DNA of 12,434 nucleotides from an uncultured Collinsella sp. (GTDB lineage: Bacteria > Actinomycetota > Coriobacteriia > Coriobacteriales > Coriobacteriaceae), in assembly GCA_902495985.1 (NCBI GenBank), contig CABUZF010000019.1:1-12434 (forward strand), given 5' to 3'. Positions within the stretch are counted from its first letter, which is position 1; each line of letters starts with the position of its first letter. Shown here piece by piece: positions 5,127 to 12,056 of the stretch. Made by a program: the position numbers and the translations under genes. Under the pieces are notes generated by a model. That model was given only the letters and a program-made list of their open reading frames with translations. It searched no databases and was not told the origin of the DNA.

Positions 5127-6830
5127 ATGAGCAATCCCTCGAACCGCGCCTCGATGCGCGGGCAACTCACGCTGCGCGGCGTCGTCATCGGCGTCCTTGG
5201 CTGCGTGATTATCACGGCAAGCTCGGCCTACACCGCCCTCAAGATGGGCGCACTCCCCTGGCCGATCGTCTTCGCTGCCGTCATCTCGCTGTTCTTCCTT
5301 AAGCTCATGGGCAACGCCAGCCTCAACGAGGCCAACGTCACCCACACCATCATGTCCGCAGGCGCCATGGTCGCCGGCGGCCTGGCGTTTACCATCCCGG
5401 GCGCCTGGATGCTGGGCTATGCCGACCAGATCAGCTGGCTTGACATGTTTATCGTGGCGCTCGCCGGCACCATCCTGGGCCTGCTGGCCACCGCGCTCAT
5501 TCACCGTCACTTTATCGTAGACGCCGCGCTTGAGTTCCCCACCGGCAACGCCGCAGCTCAGACCCTGCGCGCGACCGAGGCTGGCGGCAAAACCGGCAAG
5601 CAGCTCTTTGGTTCCATGGCCATCGCCGGCATCTATAGCGTGCTGCGCGACGCCCTGGGCGTGGTGCCCAGCATGCTGTGCACGCTCAACATCCCCGGCG
5701 TGACCTTTGCCATCTACAACTCGCCCATGCTGCTGTCCATCGGCTTCCTCGTGGGCTTCGCCCCGGTCGCTTTCTGGTTTGCCGGCGCCCTGTTGGGCAA
5801 CTTTGGCATCATCGTGGGCGGCACCGCTGCCGGTCTGTTCGACGTTATGACTGCGCAAGGCATCGTCAAGTCCCTGGGCATGGGCCTCATGATGGGCTTT
5901 GGCGTCGCCGTCGTCCTCAAGGACATCCTGCCGCAGGTCGCCGGTATCGTCCGCGGTCTTGCCGCCGACAGCTCCACCGACACCGACGAGCAGTCGCTCA
6001 TCTCGGGCTCCCTTAAACTCGACGCCGGCATCATCGGCCTGGGCGCTGCCGCCATCGCCGTGATCGTCGCCATCGCGCTCGACCTTGGTCCCGTCCCGGC
6101 CGTCATCGTGACGCTGTTCACCTTTGTCACCACCATCATGAGCGCACAGAGCTGCGGCCAGACGGGCATCGACCCCATGGAGATCTTTGGCCTCATCGTT
6201 ATGCTCATCGTGGCTGCCTTCGCGCAGCTCGCGCAGGTTAAACTGTTCTTTATCGCCGGCATCGTGGCCGTAGCGTGCGGCCTTGCGGGCGACGTCATGA
6301 ACGACTTTAAGGCCGGCGCCGTGCTGGGCACCAACCCGCGTGCACAGTGGGTCGGCCAGGCCATCGGCGGCATCGTGGGCGCCCTGGTCGCTGCCGCCGT
6401 CATGGTCGCGCTCGTCACCGCCTATGGTCCGGACGCCTTTGGCCCCGACAAGAGTTTTATAGCCGCGCAGGCAAGTGTGGTCGCCACCATGGTCTCGGGC
6501 ATCCCGAGCGTGCCGTGGTTCGTTGGCGGCTTTATCGCCGGCATCGTCATGTACTGGCTCGGCATTCCGGCCATGATGATCGGCCTGGGCGTGTACCTGC
6601 CGTTCTACATGTCGCTCACGGCTTTCCTGGGCTCCTGCGTTAAGCTCGCCTACGACAAGTGGGCCGCTCACCGCGACGCCGAGGCCGGTCTTTCGGACGA
6701 GGAAAAGGCCGCCAAGGACGCCGCCTTCCAGGAGCAGGGCCTGGTTGTCGCCAGCGGCCTGCTCGGTGGCGAGTCTATTGTCGGCGTTATCCTGGCGTTT
6801 GTCTCTGTTGGCTTAAGCCTGCTGGGCTAA
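5127..6830 (+). CDS. OPT family transporter (oligopeptide or metal-chelate uptake)
   Basis: The 567-residue integral membrane protein belongs to the OPT superfamily of proton-coupled transporters. Bacterial members carry oligopeptides or possibly metal chelates; the substrate cannot be read from sequence. About 14-15 hydrophobic segments span residues 15-565. Family landmarks are the Asn-rich first part (LMGNASLNEANVTHTIMSAG, 60-79), EFPTGNAAAQTLRATEAGG (136-154), GQTGIDPMEIFG (344-355), and GDVMNDFKAGAVLGTNPRAQ (388-407). A hydrophilic stretch at about 508-537 (KLAYDKWAAHRDAEAGLSDEEKAAKD region) lies before the last membrane segment. The ATG at 5127 has AAAGGAG with 6-nt spacing. The gene is single, divergent from coaX, and ends at its own terminator. 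Confidence 0.93.
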   Translation: MSNPSNRASMRGQLTLRGVVIGVLGCVIITASSAYTALKMGALPWPIVFAAVISLFFLKLMGNASLNEANVTHTIMSAGAMVAGGLAFTIPGAWMLGYADQISWLDMFIVALAGTILGLLATALIHRHFIVDAALEFPTGNAAAQTLRATEAGGKTGKQLFGSMAIAGIYSVLRDALGVVPSMLCTLNIPGVTFAIYNSPMLLSIGFLVGFAPVAFWFAGALLGNFGIIVGGTAAGLFDVMTAQGIVKSLGMGLMMGFGVAVVLKDILPQVAGIVRGLAADSSTDTDEQSLISGSLKLDAGIIGLGAAAIAVIVAIALDLGPVPAVIVTLFTFVTTIMSAQSCGQTGIDPMEIFGLIVMLIVAAFAQLAQVKLFFIAGIVAVACGLAGDVMNDFKAGAVLGTNPRAQWVGQAIGGIVGALVAAAVMVALVTAYGPDAFGPDKSFIAAQASVVATMVSGIPSVPWFVGGFIAGIVMYWLGIPAMMIGLGVYLPFYMSLTAFLGSCVKLAYDKWAAHRDAEAGLSDEEKAAKDAAFQEQGLVVASGLLGGESIVGVILAFVSVGLSLLG

Positions 6831-6871
6831 GCTGAGCAGCTGCTCGACAGCAACCATATTGCCTACGGCTT

Positions 6872-6911
6872 GCCCGGCCGGTAGCTTTCACGGCTGCTGA
6901 CCGGGCTTTTT
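6872..6911 (+). terminator. Intrinsic terminator of the OPT transporter gene
   Basis: GCCCGG (6872-6877) pairs with CCGGGC (6901-6906). An inner helix GTAGC (6881-6885) with GCTGC (6893-6897, one G-U pair) extends it. TTTTT (6907-6911) follows at once on the plus strand. It begins 42 bp past the transporter stop codon. Confidence 0.75.
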
Positions 6912-6927
6912 GATATCGAAACAAAGA

Positions 6928-6964
6928 AAGGCCGGCGCGCTGCGTTTAACAGCGCGCCGGCCTT
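6928..6964 (-). terminator. Strong hairpin terminator of the surface-protein gene
   Basis: AAGGCCGGCGCGCTG (6928-6942) pairs perfectly with CAGCGCGCCGGCCTT (6950-6964), a 15-bp stem with a 7-nt loop CGTTTAA. On the minus strand it is followed by TTTCTTTGTTTC, an interrupted T run, 68 bp past the stop codon of the minus-strand surface protein. With the terminator at 6872-6911 it separates two converging genes. Confidence 0.8.
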
Positions 6965-7031
6965 ATCGGTTAAGCTATCGAAGCGTTCCTGCTATGAACC
7001 GAAGTTCGTTGCAGAATCTACGCTCGAAACG

Positions 7032-10000
7032 CTACATCTGCTTGCGACGACGATCGCTCAGCGTCACACCAGCGGCCACGAGGGTGATACCGCCGATGAC
7101 GAACACCTCGCCCGCAAGAGCGGAGTCATCGCCAGTCTGGGCGAGCGCGGCCGACGTGGCCTTCTTCTTGGCGACAGGAGCCTTTGCAGCAGCCTGTGCA
7201 ACCTGAGGCTTGGCCTGCGGCTCAGCCTTGGGATGATACTTGTCGTACTCGGCCTGCGCGGCAGCCAGGGCATCCTTGGCATCGCCAAGCTCAGCCAGCG
7301 CGGCGGCATAGGCGTCGTTGGCATCGGACAGCTTGGCATCGGCATCGCTCAGAGCAGCCTTGAGACCAGCGGCGGCATCGACGGCAGCCTTATAGCGAGC
7401 GTAGGCAGCGTTCAGCTTGACCAGCTTCTCGTTGCCCGTCGTGCCCGCGGCAAGGGATGCCTTGTGGTCGACAGCCTCAAGATCGGCCTTGAGTGCCTCA
7501 TCGCTGGCAAGCTCGGCCTTGGCCATGACGATCTCGAAATTCGCATCGACGACGGCTTCGTTGGCGGCCTCGAGCTGCTTCTGGGCATCGGCGACACCGG
7601 CGACGGCAGCGTCATAGGCGGCCTTGGCGTCGTCGACCGCCTTCTGGGCGCCGGCAAAGCGCTCGAAGGCCTTGTTCGCGGTAGCCAGCTCACCCTCAGC
7701 AGCCTTGGCCTTGGCCTGCGCATCGGACACAGCCTGCGTCTTGGCGGCAACTGCCTGCTTGGCGTCCGAAAGAGCAGTCGCGGCCTGGACATCTGCGGCC
7801 TGGGCCTTGTCTACACCAGTCTGGGCGGCATCGTCGGCCTTCTTGGCATCGCCAAGCGAGCCCTGCTTATTCGCAAGGTCCGCCTGGGCGGCATCGCGCT
7901 TGGCGGCAAGGTCCTTGACCGAAGCGGTAGCGTTGCCATACGCCTCGTTGGCCTGGTCGGATTTTGCCTTGGCGGCATCGCGGGCGCTGCGAGCCTTCGC
8001 CTTGTGAGCAGCGGCCTCGGCTGCCTTCGTCTTGCTGTCAGCAAGCGTGACGTTTGCCTTATCGAGAGCCGCCTGGGCAGTAGCGGCCTCGCCCTTGGCC
8101 GCATCGAGGTTCTGCTTGAGGTACTCGATGTCGATTCCGCCGAGTGCGTCCTTCGCGGCGTCGTATGCCGTCTTCGCGGCGGCGGTGCCGGACTTAGCCT
8201 TCTCGTACTCGCCCTTGGCGGTGTTCATGTTCACATCGGCTGCGGTGAAAGCGTCCTGGGCGGCATCCTGCCCGTTTACAGCTGCGAAGTAAGCTTCCCT
8301 AGTAGTTCCAAAGTTCTTCTGCGCCTCGGCGAGCTTTGCCTGAAGCTCCTTGAGCTTCGCCTTCTGCTCCTGCGTGCCGCCTGCGTTGTATGCGGAATCG
8401 ATGTAGTCGTTCAGGAGCTTCTTGAACTCGGAGACAGTGAAATCAGCCTCACTGTCAAAAGAGCTGTAATCGAAGATTGTTACCTCGGAATCGGTGTTCT
8501 TACCGCTACCGGTCGCGATGCCGATAGCCTTCGTGCCGGCATCGATGATGTTGAGATAGTGCCCGCACTCATGGTAGATGCTGCTGTAGTGCTGGTAGAT
8601 ATAGTAGGAATCATATCGATGGTTCCCAAGGTCACTATTCTTCTCGACGTACTTATCGAATGTCTCTTTTTCCTGAGTGTAGAGACCGGTATATGGCCAG
8701 CCAAGCGTATCCTCGGTCTCGCCGCCGGTATATGCACCGCCGCCGCCGGCAAGATTTTCTCCATTGTCCCAGTAGCAGCCCGAGTGTCCCCAGATGTTCG
8801 ATGAATATGATACATTAAGGGCGGCTGCCGCAGTCATGCGGAGGCTGACGCTGAGCGCCGACTGACCGTTCGCCTTGCGGAGGTTGTTCTGGGTGTCGAG
8901 ATATGTCAAGGCGTTGCGCATCTGCTCCAGGGAGAGCGGGTTGGTGTCGCGAGACATGTCATGATCGACGTACTGGTCATACCATTCGGCCTTGTCAGCG
9001 GCACCGGTCAGCATCGATACGGCTTCCTGGGCGTTCTTTTTCTGCGTGGCTGTGAACTGGCTGCCGCCGATGATGTAGTTCATGAAGCCGAACATACCCT
9101 GACTGATGACTTCCTGGTCAACGGTCATGTTGGACTTTAGGTCTGCAATCTGCTGCTCAAGAGCCTCAACCTGGGCATTAGCAGCGTCATAAGCCTTTTC
9201 CGCGGCGTTCGAAGCGGCGCAGGCTGCCTCCCACTCGCTGCGCTTCTGCTTGCGAACTTCGACAAGCTTATCGTACTCAGCCTTCTTGTCGGCCTCGGTC
9301 TGCTGGGCCTGCTCGTATGCCGTCTTCGCGGCGTCACGCTTACTGGCCGCGTCCTTGTACTCCTTGTTTGCCGCATCGTATGCAGACTGGGCAGATGCCA
9401 CAGCAGCGTTGGCGGCGTTGGCCTTCTCCTGCGCGGCAGCGACGGCAGCCTGGGCGGCCTGCAGATTTGTCTGTGCGGTGGCGTCGGCATCCGTCGCGGC
9501 ATTGAGCTCCGCCTGCGCGTCCTTGAGCTCACCAGCAGCAGCGATCTTGGCGGCCTCAAGCGCACTCAAGTCGACACCCGTACCCGAGACGGCAGCATCG
9601 AGCGCGGCCTGCGCCTGGTTGAACTTCTGCTGGGCGTTATCGCGCGCGGTGGTTGCGGCTGCGAGCGCAGCGGCAGTCTCCTGCTTCTTGGCCTGGGCAG
9701 TCGTCAGAGCGGCCTCAGTGTCCTTCTTTTCCTGCTGGGCGCTGGCCTCGGCGGCCTTGGCCTGGTCCAGATTGGCCTGTGCAGTAGCAACGGCCTTATT
9801 GGCGTCATCGAGCTTTGCCTGTGCGTCCTCGACGGCCTTCTTGGCGGCCTCGTACTCGTCCATACCCATGGCCTCGAGCTTGGCCTGGGCATCATCGAGG
9901 GCCTTCTTGGCCTCATCCTGCTTTGCCTTGGCGTCCTTGAGCGCCTGAGTCTTATCCTCGACACACTTGTTGGCTTGATCGAGCTGATCGTTCAGGTCGC

Positions 10001-10484
10001 CCAGCTTCTTCTGCTGCTGCTCGGTCTTTTCGACGGCGGCTTTGAGCTCGTCAATCTTCTCCTGGAGCGCGGCGACTTCTGCTGCGTTCTGCTCGATTTC
10101 GTTGTCGCTCACAGCCTGCGAGGCCTGATTCTTTTGCTGCTGCGCCTGCTTTTGAGACTGGCCCGCCGCGTCGGCCTTCTTCTGGGCGGCATCGTAGGCG
10201 GCCTGAGCGTCCTTGAGCTGCTTTGCCGACTCCTCGGCCAGCTGGGCAGCCGTCTTTACGACCGCTTGGTTACCGGCGGCAACGGTATTCTCTACAGAAC
10301 TACCCCCCCCCTGAACAGAATCGCCGTTATCGGTTGACGGTGCGGCGATTGCCGCCAGCGGCGACATGAGCGGCTGAGCGATGAGGCCCGCCGTCAAAAC
10401 GGTTGCGACGGCGCGGTTGGCAACGCCCTTGACGTTGACAGTCTTGGCCCGAGGCTCAAAGTGCTGTGGACTATAGTTTGCCAT
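7032..10484 (-). CDS. Sortase-anchored coiled-coil stalk protein with central CAP domain (SEC10/PgrA-like architecture)
   Basis: This 1150-residue protein is predicted to be exported and tied to the cell wall. In order: a signal peptide with hydrophobic core about 24-47 and likely cleavage near AIA|AP (47-48); a Ser/Gly linker (51-70); an Ala/Lys/Gln-rich coiled-coil arm (73-450); a CAP (SCP/PR-1) domain at about 518-660; a second arm (702-1082); a Pro/Lys/Ala linker (1083-1112); then LAQTG (1114-1118), a membrane segment (1122-1142) and RRRKQM. CAP motifs are NNLRKANGQSALSVS (533-547), GHSG (566-569), GENLAGG (575-581) and GHYLNI (641-646), with likely cavity residues H567, E576, E605 or E607, and H642. 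A central CAP domain between two arms is the plan of PrgA/Sec10. Ligand or partner is unknown. The ATG at 10482-10484 has GGGAG 6 nt upstream. A G9 run covers codons 58-61. Four cysteines (174, 422, 570, 640) are present. Confidence 0.88.
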   Translation of the reverse strand: MANYSPQHFEPRAKTVNVKGVANRAVATVLTAGLIAQPLMSPLAAIAAPSTDNGDSVQGGGSSVENTVAAGNQAVVKTAAQLAEESAKQLKDAQAAYDAAQKKADAAGQSQKQAQQQKNQASQAVSDNEIEQNAAEVAALQEKIDELKAAVEKTEQQQKKLGDLNDQLDQANKCVEDKTQALKDAKAKQDEAKKALDDAQAKLEAMGMDEYEAAKKAVEDAQAKLDDANKAVATAQANLDQAKAAEASAQQEKKDTEAALTTAQAKKQETAAALAAATTARDNAQQKFNQAQAALDAAVSGTGVDLSALEAAKIAAAGELKDAQAELNAATDADATAQTNLQAAQAAVAAAQEKANAANAAVASAQSAYDAANKEYKDAASKRDAAKTAYEQAQQTEADKKAEYDKLVEVRKQKRSEWEAACAASNAAEKAYDAANAQVEALEQQIADLKSNMTVDQEVISQGMFGFMNYIIGGSQFTATQKKNAQEAVSMLTGAADKAEWYDQYVDHDMSRDTNPLSLEQMRNALTYLDTQNNLRKANGQSALSVSLRMTAAAALNVSYSSNIWGHSGCYWDNGENLAGGGGAYTGGETEDTLGWPYTGLYTQEKETFDKYVEKNSDLGNHRYDSYYIYQHYSSIYHECGHYLNIIDAGTKAIGIATGSGKNTDSEVTIFDYSSFDSEADFTVSEFKKLLNDYIDSAYNAGGTQEQKAKLKELQAKLAEAQKNFGTTREAYFAAVNGQDAAQDAFTAADVNMNTAKGEYEKAKSGTAAAKTAYDAAKDALGGIDIEYLKQNLDAAKGEAATAQAALDKANVTLADSKTKAAEAAAHKAKARSARDAAKAKSDQANEAYGNATASVKDLAAKRDAAQADLANKQGSLGDAKKADDAAQTGVDKAQAADVQAATALSDAKQAVAAKTQAVSDAQAKAKAAEGELATANKAFERFAGAQKAVDDAKAAYDAAVAGVADAQKQLEAANEAVVDANFEIVMAKAELASDEALKADLEAVDHKASLAAGTTGNEKLVKLNAAYARYKAAVDAAAGLKAALSDADAKLSDANDAYAAALAELGDAKDALAAAQAEYDKYHPKAEPQAKPQVAQAAAKAPVAKKKATSAALAQTGDDSALAGEVFVIGGITLVAAGVTLSDRRRKQM
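8161..8181. repeat. 21-bp direct repeat, copy in the C-terminal arm
   Basis: This 21-bp stretch is identical to 9313-9333. Both copies encode AAKTAY-type coiled-coil sequence, at about residues 768-774 (second arm) and 384-390 (first arm). They are 1152 bp apart, a multiple of three, and flank the CAP domain. Confidence 0.7.
9313..9333. repeat. 21-bp direct repeat, copy in the N-terminal arm
   Basis: Partner of the copy at 8161-8181, in the same orientation and with the same reading phase. Recombination between them would remove the CAP domain and parts of both arms while keeping the frame. Confidence 0.7.
10303..10311 (-). repeat. G9 homopolymer in the surface-protein gene (candidate phase-variation tract)
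   Basis: Nine consecutive C on the plus strand read as nine G in the coding strand, covering codons Q58-G61 just after the signal peptide. Loss of one G gives GTA GTT CTG then TAG. Gain of one G gives TAG right after the run. Single-base slippage either way therefore ends the protein near residue 60-65. Confidence 0.8.
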
Positions 10485-10791
10485 GGCTTTCTCCCTTTGA
10501 CACGGATGTATCCATACGTATCAAACGGTAGCTGTCGATTTTTGAATTCTGTTGCGCAACATTGGCGACCAGCGTATTTTTTGAAATTCATGCTCCCGTG
10601 CTTCACAATTTCGTCACATTTGAAGGAGCTGGTGCATCATATTTTCGCGTGATGGAATTGAGCCTGTGATTTGCATTTGCTCCCGCGTCATCCGCCCTAT
10701 CGGATTCCGCATCCAACAGACACCCCGCCCGCCACGGTGTAGAGTTAGGACAACGGGCGCGTTGCGCGGACCGCGCTGGAACGAGGTGAAC
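10485..10791. promoter_or_regulatory. Divergent control region between surface-protein and DUF389 genes
   Basis: No gene is seen in this 307-bp gap. For the surface gene (minus strand), TCGACA (10533-10538) and TATGGA (10511-10516) with a 16-bp spacer form a weak promoter that would give a leader of about 20 nt. Upstream of it are two near-identical A/T-tract motifs (10538-10549 and 10576-10589) and a perfect palindrome GTTGCGCAAC (10551-10560). For DUF389 (plus strand), CAGACA (10717-10722) and TAGAGT (10740-10745) with a 17-bp spacer are a weak candidate. The AT-rich block 10490-10680 contrasts with the surrounding GC-rich coding DNA. Confidence 0.35.
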
Positions 10792-11931
10792 ATGGAACTC
10801 GATAGACAACAGCTCAAGCGACTGCGTGAACGCCATCACCGGCGCCATGGCATCCGCCCTGCCCATAGTGAGGCTGCCGAACAGGCTGGTCGCTTTTTAA
10901 AGCGCGCGTTCAACATTCGCGAGGGACGCGCGCCCTATCACGTGATCCGCAAGCGTTTTGTAAACGGGGCACGCCTGGCCGGCTCTCACCTGTGCATCCT
11001 CATCATCGCCATGCTCATCGCAAGCATCGGCCTCGATATCGACTCGGACATCGCCATCGTGGGCGCCATGCTCATCTGCCCGCTCATGGGCTCGGTTCTT
11101 GCCATGGCATACGGTATTGCCACGCTCGACCGCGAGATTGCCGTCGAGGCCGTCGCCGGCCTCGCGCTGCAAATGGTCTTTTGCCTGGTCACGTCCACGC
11201 TGTACTTTAAGCTCTCGCCCCTTGGCACCACCACGGCGGCCATCATCGACAACTCGACACCCACCGTATGGGACCTTGCCGTCGCGCTCGCGGGCGGCTT
11301 TGCGGGCGGCCTAGGCAACTCGCGCGATCAGGAGCCTTCGACGCTCATTGCCGGCGTAGCGGTGGCGACCGCGCTCATGCCGCCACTGTGCGCGGCGGGC
11401 TACGGCATCGCCATCGCAAGCGAGTCACTGTTTCTCTCGGCGCTTTACGAGTTTGGCATCAACGTGGTCTTTATCGCGCTGGCGGCCGAAGCCGTATTGC
11501 TTCTTTTACGTGTGCCGCTCAAGCGCGACCTCAACGGCGACGGCATTGTGACCGCCGAGGAAAATGCCGAGGTCGACGAGCTGTCGCGCAAGGTGCGCCG
11601 CCGCATTATTGTGGGCACGGTGATCTTTGCCATCCCCTGCATCGTTATGACGGCGGGGTCTATTGGCTCGGCGCAGGCCGGCGTGCAGGACGGCTACGGC
11701 GTCACCGAAACCACGCGCGAGCTTGCCGCGGTGCTGCCGGGCTTTAAAGATTACACCGTCGCCGTCGAGACCTCGGCCACCGAAGGGGACGAAGAAGGCA
11801 TCGTCGAGCGCGAGATTGTCGCCCATGTGACGACAGGCGAGGCGCTTGGGGCGCACGACCGCCGTGTCGCCCGCAAACTCATCGACCTCAATGTGCCCGA
11901 GCTCGATCGCGTGGAGTTCGATGTGAAGTGA
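10792..11931 (+). CDS. DUF389 family membrane protein with an EF-hand loop
   Basis: The 379-residue protein has a basic N-terminus (1-62), about seven hydrophobic segments (63-81, 87-109, 115-139, 160-175, 184-208, 213-239, 272-291) and a soluble C-terminal domain (about 295-379). IVGAMLICPLMGSVLAMAYG (89-108) and ATALMPPLCAAGYGIA (192-207) are typical of the DUF389 (TIGR00271/TIGR00341-like) family, whose function is not established. Between segments 6 and 7, DLNGDGIVTAEE (246-257) fits the 12-residue EF-hand calcium loop. Basic residues on both sides (RVPLKR, SRKVRRR) suggest this loop is cytoplasmic, and six preceding segments agree with that. The frame is open upstream to 10666, but the ATG at 10792 is chosen because GAGG lies 5 nt before it and the family-like part begins after it. 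A hairpin terminator follows at 12006-12047. Confidence 0.87.
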   Translation: MELDRQQLKRLRERHHRRHGIRPAHSEAAEQAGRFLKRAFNIREGRAPYHVIRKRFVNGARLAGSHLCILIIAMLIASIGLDIDSDIAIVGAMLICPLMGSVLAMAYGIATLDREIAVEAVAGLALQMVFCLVTSTLYFKLSPLGTTTAAIIDNSTPTVWDLAVALAGGFAGGLGNSRDQEPSTLIAGVAVATALMPPLCAAGYGIAIASESLFLSALYEFGINVVFIALAAEAVLLLLRVPLKRDLNGDGIVTAEENAEVDELSRKVRRRIIVGTVIFAIPCIVMTAGSIGSAQAGVQDGYGVTETTRELAAVLPGFKDYTVAVETSATEGDEEGIVEREIVAHVTTGEALGAHDRRVARKLIDLNVPELDRVEFDVK

Positions 11932-12005
11932 TGCCGGCGCGGGATGAATGCTCGCACGGACGCAAGTTACGACGAGGCGCAGACGCGATACGGACACGAG
12001 CAAAT

Positions 12006-12047
12006 AGCGGGGTGCAGTTCATACCCGCGCCCCGCTCGCTGTTTTAT
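12006..12047 (+). terminator. Intrinsic terminator of the DUF389 gene
   Basis: AGCGGGG (12006-12012) pairs with CCCCGCT (12030-12036) around a 17-nt loop. A short outer helix AGC/GCT (about 11999-12001 with 12038-12040) may extend it. TTTTATT (12042-12048) follows on the plus strand. It lies 75 bp past the DUF389 stop and just before the end of the converging minus-strand ORF. Confidence 0.6.
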
Positions 12048-12056
12048 TGCCGTGAA

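Noticed and set aside
5010..6671. Minus-strand ORF of 553 codons opposite the OPT gene
   Set aside because: Asp/His/Gly-rich shadow of a secure OPT transporter, with no recognisable domain.
8559..8573. HExxH taken as proof of a metalloprotease
   Set aside because: The second His belongs to the CAP motif GHYxNI, and no downstream third zinc ligand of a known protease family was recognised. It is kept only as a finding.
7233..8804. Plus-strand ORF of 523 codons opposite the surface protein
   Set aside because: A Leu/Gly-rich repetitive product is what the reverse of Ala/Lys coiled-coil coding gives. The minus frame has a signal peptide, CAP domain and sorting signal.
10303..10311. The G9 run as an assembly error hiding a frameshift
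   Set aside because: With nine G the frame joins the signal peptide to the rest of the protein, while eight or ten G stop it at once. So the length shown is consistent with a working gene, though raw reads would be needed to exclude mixed lengths.
7032..10484. Tandem repeats or CRISPR-like array suggested by recurring short motifs
   Set aside because: The recurrences are degenerate Ala/Lys/Gln codon patterns of coiled coil without constant repeat and spacer lengths. Only one 21-bp exact pair was noted.
10666..10791. N-terminal extension of the DUF389 protein by 42 residues
   Set aside because: The extension is Arg/Pro/Cys-rich with no family resemblance and no ribosome binding site at its ATG. 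The ATG at 10792 has GAGG at good spacing.
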